NCBI GenBank assembly: GCA_001643675.2
Contig: LSRY02000013.1
Location: forward strand, 188,501-252,500
Direction: 5' to 3'
Length of the DNA stretch: 64,000 nt
Origin: Monocercomonoides exilis
Taxonomy: Eukaryota > Preaxostyla > Oxymonadida > Polymastigidae
The translations under genes were made by a program, and so were the position numbers. Of this stretch, positions 58,201 through 64,000 are shown in pieces. Every line of letters starts with the position of its first letter. Position 1 is the stretch's first letter. Under the pieces are notes generated by a model. That model was not told the DNA's origin. It did no database searches and worked only from the letters and a program-made list of their open reading frames with translations.

Positions 58201-58326
58201 CTCAAGTTCATGATCTTCTTTCAGTTCGTCAAGTTTTCTTTTCAATAATTCATTTTCCTTGCGTACTTCTTCGCTTTCATCTTCGCTTTCCTCGTACGAA
58301 GACTCTTCTTCGCTCTCATCCGACAT
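55248..58326 (-). CDS. Acidic coiled-coil, low-complexity protein of unknown function
   Basis: Three exons: 58326-58150, 58103-58054 and 58002-55248 (993 residues; donors gtccgc and gtatta). The first ~110 residues form a heptad-rich coiled coil (ESEEVRKENELLKRKLDELK, then QITQLESEKKKMKEKISQLE). A short conserved-looking stretch follows (RFSHREQQKLFKLLSEEKRP, FERWKREKEEEKK). The remainder is Ser/Thr/Gln/Glu-rich with a His run (HQSHHHHHHKH) and a basic, Ser/Arg-rich C-terminus (FSRSPSRSPERR). I do not recognise the family. Structural or basal-body proteins often look like this, but nothing specific supports that. The stop lies 158 bp from the start of the phosphodiesterase gene on the same strand. 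Confidence 0.75.
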
Positions 58327-58547
58327 TAGATGAAAAAGATTTTTGAAACTTGATCTGATTTTTCTTTTTCAGGAAAAACGAAATTTCACTTGTTTCATTT
58401 CAATTTCATATCTCAATGTTAATAATCGGACGAACGAATTTTTAATTATTTTTCTTAGAAAGATTTTTTATTCTTATGGGGGCAATAACCGCTTCATTTG
58501 CTTTTTATTGCGTATAAATAATAAAGGTGTAATCAGCTCTTACTGAT

Positions 58548-61336
58548 ATGGCTATAATTGAGCCACGGTTTTCGACTTTACGATCAAACCAAGAAACTTG
58601 TGTGTTTTAGTTTTTGTATTTACCAAGTTATATATTTCTTCTTGTTTTCTTGCTTTGGAATGCTTAATCTGCAAAGTTCGTTCTGTAACTGGAAGCTTTT
58701 CCCAGAGGTCTCAGCATGAACCTTATGAAATGGTAGATTGTTTCCTTTTTGTGTGTTTTGAAAATATTTTTTAAATTTTTTGTCTTCAAAGATTCAGACC
58801 CACAAAAAACCCATTGCACAGAGATACATTGTTCCAAAAGTTGTAGATTTCGGACCACGCCCAAAATTGAAACCAACAGGAGAACTTCCAGTGGTTGAAG
58901 CGATTCTGCCTCCATTTCCTTCTCCACGTTCAACAACTGACATTAAAGAGAGCACAAACAAAACAGGTTCCAACGCAAATGAAGTCTCATCCGAAGAAAA
59001 TCATGAGGTTGGAGAAACTTCTTTTATTGAGGAGCAATTTCCAGAACAAACTGAACAAAATCCTCAACTGAATGACACATCAAATCAACAAATTGATGAT
59101 GCGAATAATAATTCCAATTCATCCAATGAAGAATTAACAGGAAGGGAAGAACCATCCAGCCCACCAGCTATGAAGGCAATGCCAGCTTCAGCTCTTCCTC
59201 CATTGCGTCTAAACTCTAATGAATTGTCAAAAAGAGAACTTGATACGAGCAAGGGTTGTGAAGGAGGGATTACTACTGGAAGAAAAAGTGGGGGATGGAC
59301 TGGAAGAGATGAATGCTATGACCCTGAATTCATCTGCAAGGTTGCCTCATACGTTCCTCGCGATTTATTCCGCGATCATCCAGAAGTTTGTGAGTCGCAA
59401 GGGATCAACCCAGAAGCATATTCTGCTTGGCTGAAGGGAGAGCGTTATGCTGCTGTTGTTTTGCACAAGCACGAGAAAGAGCGGACAAAGAGAGCAGAAG
59501 AGGAGGCAGAGAAAAGCGGGATGGCAGACAGAAACCCGATTGGCTCAGCATCGATGAGAGGAGGTTCAACACAAAGAAGCAGGGCAGACACGCAATTAAG
59601 TTCATATCGAACTTCTGCTTCAGCAACTTCTCGAGTATCTCTGAATGGAGCAACTCCATCTACACCTCCGTTCTCTGCCTCTTCACTGAGAGAGGCCAAC
59701 GGGGAAGCGACATATTCTTCGATGGTTGTTCCTCCGCTTTCAGTGACCAACAGTGCAGTCTCAGAGAATGCAGATTTGAGAGAGCGGATTATGGAGACAT
59801 ATCTTTCAGCACGCCTCTCACAGCGTGCTGAAAGAGAGGCGCAGCAGCGCAATTTGTTTAAGGCGGTGCAGGCACATTCACAGCACTGCGGGCGAATGGA
59901 GACAGAACACACAAAGCGGAGAGAGAGCGACAGGATTGCTTCTGTTGAAGGGAAAGGAGAAGGGTGGCAGTCTGAAAGAGAGAGAACACTGCTGAATGAC
60001 ACAGACTCGCCTTCTGGCCACAGACATCCAGAACATACAGTGTATCATGCCTATCTCGATCCAAAATACAGAAAAAGCAGGAATACGCTGTTGCAGTATT
60101 ACACTCCTGATGCTGGGAGGTTTGTTTTATTCTTTGTGTTCTTCATGAATTTTTCATATTTCTCCTTTTCATTCAATTTTTCTTTAAATGATAGTGGAAC
60201 AGCACGCCATCACATTCCACATCTTCCACCGTTGAACTCCACACAGCATTCTCCCAATCCTCTCACTCCAGCTGGAAATGGCTCAAATCTTGCAATCACA
60301 TCATCATCTGGATTAAGCAGTTCCAGATCAGACAAAGAATACACTGAAATATTCAGCCGCTCTCCGCTGAGTGGACGGATGAGGGAAGTGGCTGGAGATG
60401 GAATGCTGCTCAGCGAAAGAGACGGAGGGCTGTCCACAAGACGCTCAAACGGCTGGTCGACTGCTCGTTTCGGGGCGAATGCGTTTCCATACGATGCAGA
60501 CACGAACATGTTTGCGAGGAACTCAGCGACTTCGTCGAAAGTGACTCCGCTCAAACTGCGCAACCCGCACGACGCGTCGCTCAGAGACAGAGAAATAAAA
60601 GTGGATACCGAAGAGACGGCAGATGCTGATGAAAAAATGAGGTTTTATTTTGTTAGTTATTCGTTTTTTTTACCGAATTTATTGAAAATTGCTTATTGTT
60701 TCTGTTTTTTTAATAAAATATTTGTTCTGCAACAGTGTGGATTCCAATTGGTCTGATACATCAAATGAAGATATTGCTGAGCGCGTTCGAGAGATAGAAG
60801 CTGAAGTGACTGAGAGAGAAGCATCTAACCTTTCCGCATCAAAAACGAATACTTCATTCTCTTCTACTTCTTATTCTTCGATCCGTCGCGGAGCAGGCTA
60901 TCATCTGAATACAGGGCGGGACGGCTCAGAAATGCTTGCTGGCACTGCAAAGTCGCAGTATCCTTCTCGCACACTTCAAACAAGCACATCATCACCACAA
61001 ATTTCTCCTGTCACTTCACTCCAGCCTCAAGGTTCGCCTATGGGCACTCTTCCACTCCAGGGCGATTATCATTTGTCTCCCTTCGTATCTGCAGAGAAAA
61101 AAGAAAGCACCCCTGTTCAGACATCTTCTTCTGAAGGTGTGTTCCTTTTTTTTAAAATTTATTTTTATTATTGAAAATCTTTGACAAATTATGTTGCAGA
61201 TTCAGAAACACCTTCTGAAGAGAAATCCTTTTCGATCACCAAAACAATGCAACGCATCAGTGAGTCAGTTGTTATTGATGAAAAAAGCACAGGAAAATAT
61301 CTTATACCGAATAGAATTGAAAAAGAGTTACAGTAG
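58548..61336 (+). CDS. Unknown protein, six exons, mostly low complexity
   Basis: Exons 58548-58599, 58677-58732, 58792-60119, 60195-60641, 60736-61136 and 61200-61336 (806 residues). Initiation at ATG 58548 (MAIIEPRFSTLRSNQE) is preferred. The long third exon is open upstream only to a TTG at 58780 inside the intron. The N-terminus has a compact basic block (THKKPIAQRYIVPKVVDFGP). A folded-looking segment lies near residues 220-275 (ECYDPEFICKVASYVPRDLF, HPEVCESQGINPEAYSAWL) and is followed by a Glu/Lys helix. The rest is Ser/Thr-rich with RSDKEYTEIFSRSPLSGRMR near residue 540. No known domain is recognised. It is divergent from the coiled-coil gene (221 bp between starts). Confidence 0.78.
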
Positions 61337-61651
61337 AATTATTTAACAATCAAAATATTATTATTTTTTCTTTCTAAGTCTTCAAGTTGTTTGTATCAAT
61401 CTTTCTTCCTTGTTTTATTTTTTTCTTTCAATTTTATGCTTTTGTATCATTTCGCCATTCTATGAAAACATTGTTAAAAGCCAAATCTGTTTAGATTTTG
61501 GGGGAAATGTCAGCAAAGTTAATGAGATGTAAAAGAAGATTTATTTAGTAAATGAACTAATCGTACATTAATTATTTCTCGAAGTGAAAGTTCAAGAAGA
61601 AATTGCAGTGAAGTTTAACACAAAAGAAAAATGTTGAAGTGGAGAAGGTGA
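61337..61651. other. Intergenic, convergent gene ends
   Basis: 315 bp AT-rich spacer between the unknown + gene and SEM1 (-). Nothing recognised. Confidence 0.6.
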
Positions 61652-61924
61652 TCACGATTTCTTGTGAGCAGCTGAAACTTCGCGAATGTGAATTGCAAAT
61701 GCATCATCTGGATTTTCTTCGTCCCATTCGTCTTGCCACTCTCCAGCGTCTATGTCAGCGGTTGGAGCCGAAAAATCTGAAAAATCAAAATCACGAACTA
61801 AAGCAATATAAATGTTTATAATCAATAAACCTCCCTCAAATTCTTCAAATTCATCGTCATCTTCCAAAGAAACAAGATGAGGTTGTGTTCGTTGTGTCTC
61901 TGGTGCCTTTTGTTTCTCCGACAT
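61652..61924 (-). CDS. SEM1: SEM1/DSS1, 26S proteasome lid peptide
   Basis: Tiny acidic protein that joins the proteasome lid and, in animals, binds BRCA2 and TREX-2 partners. Two exons, 61924-61831 and 61776-61652; splicing (donor gtttat, acceptor tttttcag) removes a 54 bp intron that is itself open, so the unspliced frame hides the gene. The 72-residue product has both family boxes: LEDDDEFEEFEGDFSA and GEWQDEWDEENPDDAFAIHI (human pattern LEEDDEFEEFPAEDW, WEDNWDDDNVEDDF), then a short basic tail (SAAHKKS). Length matches the usual ~70 residues. It shares a 178 bp divergent spacer with the syntaxin gene. Confidence 0.92.
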   Translation of the reverse strand: MSEKQKAPETQRTQPHLVSLEDDDEFEEFEGGLLIINIYIALVRDFDFSDFSAPTADIDAGEWQDEWDEENPDDAFAIHIREVSAAHKKS

Positions 61925-62102
61925 TTATCACTTGATCAAACTGCCCTTGATTTTTTTTATCAAAAACGAAAAAACAAAAATTATTCTGTCATCAAATAAA
62001 AAAATTTCATTACAATTCAAATTGAAATGTTAATAAAGAAGAGGAAGAAGAACCATAAATAATTACTTGATCTATTTTCAGCTTCGCTATTTGGGTAATC
62101 TA

Positions 62103-62907
62103 ATGGATATCACTTCACGCTTTTTCGATCTTGTGCAAGAAAATGAAGCCAAAAAACCACTTTCTCAGAGAAAGTCCGTTTCATTGCAAAAGAAAAACAG
62201 AAAAATTGATCCGAAATATATGCAGATTTTACAGAGAGCAAAAACTGTTCAGGGAAAGACAGCACAGTGCCTTAAAAAACTTTCCCATCTTAATGAACTT
62301 TCCAAAAGAAAAGATTTGTTTGATGAAAATGAGTCTCAAATCGACCTTCTTTCTGCGAGCTTTCAAACAGACATGCAAGATATTTCTGGAGAAATAGCTC
62401 GAATCAATCAACTTCTAAGCAACGCATCAATGAATGCTTCCACAATTGTGTGCATTTAATAATTCAAAAATACTCACCATATTTTCTTTTTTTTTTCAGA
62501 ATCATTCAAAAGCAATTGTTGAGGATTTGGCAAGTGTAACTCAAGATTTAACAAGAGCTTTTCAATCACAGTTGAAGGAGCACGCTGAGGTATACAAATT
62601 TTATTGTTCTTTTTTGTTTATTATTATTTTTTGAAGTACTTACAACAAAGAGCTGAACGACGAAATCTGTTCATGGGAACTGAAGATGTAGCTATTCCAA
62701 GAAGAAGTATGTAATTTAGTATTTTTGAATGAATTTTTAACTTTATTGCTTATTTTCTTATGTATGCTTCACAAAGAAGGATCTCACAAAATTCAGTATG
62801 GTAAATTTCTTTTTGACAATAATAAATATCTTTCAATTTGTTTGAACTTAAAACATTGTAGATTTGAAGATGAATTTGATGAACCAACGCCTGTCCTTTC
62901 CTCCTCC

Positions 62908-62938
<31 letters not shown>

Positions 62939-63631
62939 CTGTCACTTCATCAGCATCCACATCATTCAATTTTCCACGTCATTCTAATCAAAAACAAATG
63001 CCCACTCAGCGTTTCAACAGCAGCATGGCAGAGGACGATGATGCAAAATGGAACAATAATGGACTTGGTTTGTTTACAATGGAATTTTGAATACAAGTCA
63101 AATGTGAAATATTAATTTTTGATGAATAATTATTTGTTTGAATGCGTCTGTAAGATGAAAATTATGCTCCTCTAATTACCGAGAGACGACATGATGAAAG
63201 AACAGCTGTATGTCAAATGATTTTATATTGATGGAGAAATGAATGAATTTCTTCTGAATTATCTTTTTTTTTACAACAGTCTTTGAATATGGTACACCGG
63301 GCCATGAGTGAAATTAGCACCATGTTTCAGGATTTGGGACACCTTCTAACTCAACAGAGAGAAAGCCTTCAATTGTGTGCATCTAAGTATTTTTTTCTTT
63401 CAGCAATACTTATTTTAAAATTTCCTATATTGTTTCTATTTATTCATTAAATTCGAATGGGAACTTATCAGAATTGATGCAAATCTTGATGAGACAACTG
63501 AAAATATGGATGCTTCAATATCTGCACTTGAAAAGGCTAAGCGAAAATTTGCATCACGTCGCGGACTAATCATCAAGTGCTTTCTTGCAATTTTCGTTAT
63601 GTTGCTTATATTTGGGATTTTTATCAAATGA
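62103..63631 (+). CDS. STX5: Qa-SNARE of the syntaxin-5/Sed5 type
   Basis: Golgi target-membrane SNARE for ER-Golgi traffic. Exons 62103-62447, 62500-62589, 62637-62706, 62870-63067, 63155-63207, 63280-63374 and 63472-63631 (336 residues; the exon 3-4 join is ambiguous, see findings). The N-terminus MDITSRFFDLVQE fits the Sed5 DRTxEF motif. The Habc region has KLSHLNELSKRKDLFDE (family LEKLTxLAKRKSLFDD). The SNARE helix reads MSEISTMFQDLGHLLTQQRE, with the zero-layer Gln kept in TQQRE. Splicing at gtgtgc (63375) gives SLQLIDANLDET, collinear with the family EMIQRIDANLDDT. A single C-terminal transmembrane anchor (IIKCFLAIFVMLLIFGIFI) ends the protein. The upstream in-frame TTG (62067) is not a start. 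Confidence 0.9.
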
Positions 63632-64000
63632 ATTATGTTTGCTTTTTTGTTTTCGAAGAAATAAAGTTATTTTATTTCTTTTATTCAGAGTTATTTATTT
63701 GAAACTTTTAAATTAATTTTTCTTTTATGGAATACCACATATTTTATAGAAAGTTATACGATAATAATATGGAGAATTCTTTCTTTTTCAACAATAATAA
63801 ATGATTTGTTTCTTTCAATGCTATAATATTAATGCTTATGAACGTATTATTATATTAATAATTTATTAACTTTGGATGAGAAACAATTGAGTTATACAAA
63901 AAAAACTTACCCATCATTTTAATAATAAAATCTCAAAGATAAGAAAACATGCTTCAGATGAATTCGTATGAGTTTTCTTTCTATATTAATGATTTATTTA
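63632..64000. other. AT-rich sequence at right edge
   Basis: 369 bp downstream of the syntaxin gene. It is strongly AT-rich, with no supported ORF. An AACTTACCCAT string near 63905-63915 reads as ATGGGTAAGTT on the minus strand. It could be the first exon and donor of a gene, but nothing acceptor-side can be tied to it. Confidence 0.4.

Noticed and set aside
58780-58791. Apparent start of the 58.5-61.3 kb gene at 58780
   Set aside because: The codon is TTG and lies inside an intron, before the acceptor AAAG at 58790-58791. Two upstream exons with an ATG at 58548 splice in frame.
61639-61821. Plus-strand 60-codon ORF opposite SEM1
   Set aside because: It is antisense to exon 2 and the intron of the well-supported SEM1 gene.
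1-64000. tRNA, rRNA, snRNA or CRISPR features
   Set aside because: I scanned for tRNA B-box-like GGTTCGA strings and regularly spaced direct repeats and found none that fold or repeat convincingly. A structured-RNA covariance search would be decisive and could not be run.

Overview
The window is nuclear DNA of a single-celled eukaryote. Genes sit on both strands. I counted about 67 spliceosomal introns, mostly 60-170 bp, in 15 of the 19 intact or edge-truncated protein genes. TAA, TAG and TGA all end genes, so the code looks standard. Exons are GC-richer than the AT-rich introns and spacers. The gene content includes flagellar genes, a very large one-exon beta-helix membrane protein with a C-terminal kinase-like tail, and charged insertions in conserved enzymes. 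This is most like an oxymonad (Preaxostyla) of the Monocercomonoides type. The TAG stops argue against relatives with reassigned TAG. The organism call is inference.

Left part (1-20 kb): the start of the PP2A scaffold subunit (-), ER glucosidase II alpha (+), V-ATPase subunit F (-, five small exons), an armadillo protein resembling radial-spoke RSPH14 (+), AMPK gamma (+), a 1585-residue HEAT-repeat protein (-), and the ribosome-biogenesis DEAD-box helicase ROK1/DDX52 (+, 11 exons). A spacer with a ~400 bp foldback element follows.

Middle (20-37 kb): an 8.7 kb uninterrupted gene for a secreted/membrane beta-helix protein with five internal modules, one transmembrane segment and a degenerate kinase-like tail. 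Next is a ~6 kb gene-free island holding a second, unrelated foldback element, a decayed Merlin-type (IS1595/ISXO2 superfamily) transposase and a second copy of the first foldback. Pyruvate kinase (-) closes this part.

Right part (37-64 kb): an ARF-like GTPase (+), an anoctamin with N-terminal PH domain and IQ motifs (-), IFT139/TTC21B (+) followed 161 bp later by gamma-tubulin complex component GCP2 (+), a RegA-like receiver-phosphodiesterase whose receiver and one metal ligand are altered (-), two coiled-coil/low-complexity proteins of unknown function (- and +), the proteasome/BRCA2-associated peptide SEM1/DSS1 (-), and a Golgi Qa-SNARE of the syntaxin-5 type (+).

Functionally, IFT139, the RSPH14-like protein and GCP2 point to a flagellated cell with microtubule-organising centres. 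Glucosidase II and syntaxin 5 show a working ER-Golgi route. AMPK gamma, pyruvate kinase and the phosphodiesterase belong to energy metabolism and cyclic-nucleotide signalling. No operon-like logic is visible. The most unusual items are the kinase-tailed beta-helix protein, the altered receiver-phosphodiesterase, the PH-IQ-anoctamin and the mobile-element island.
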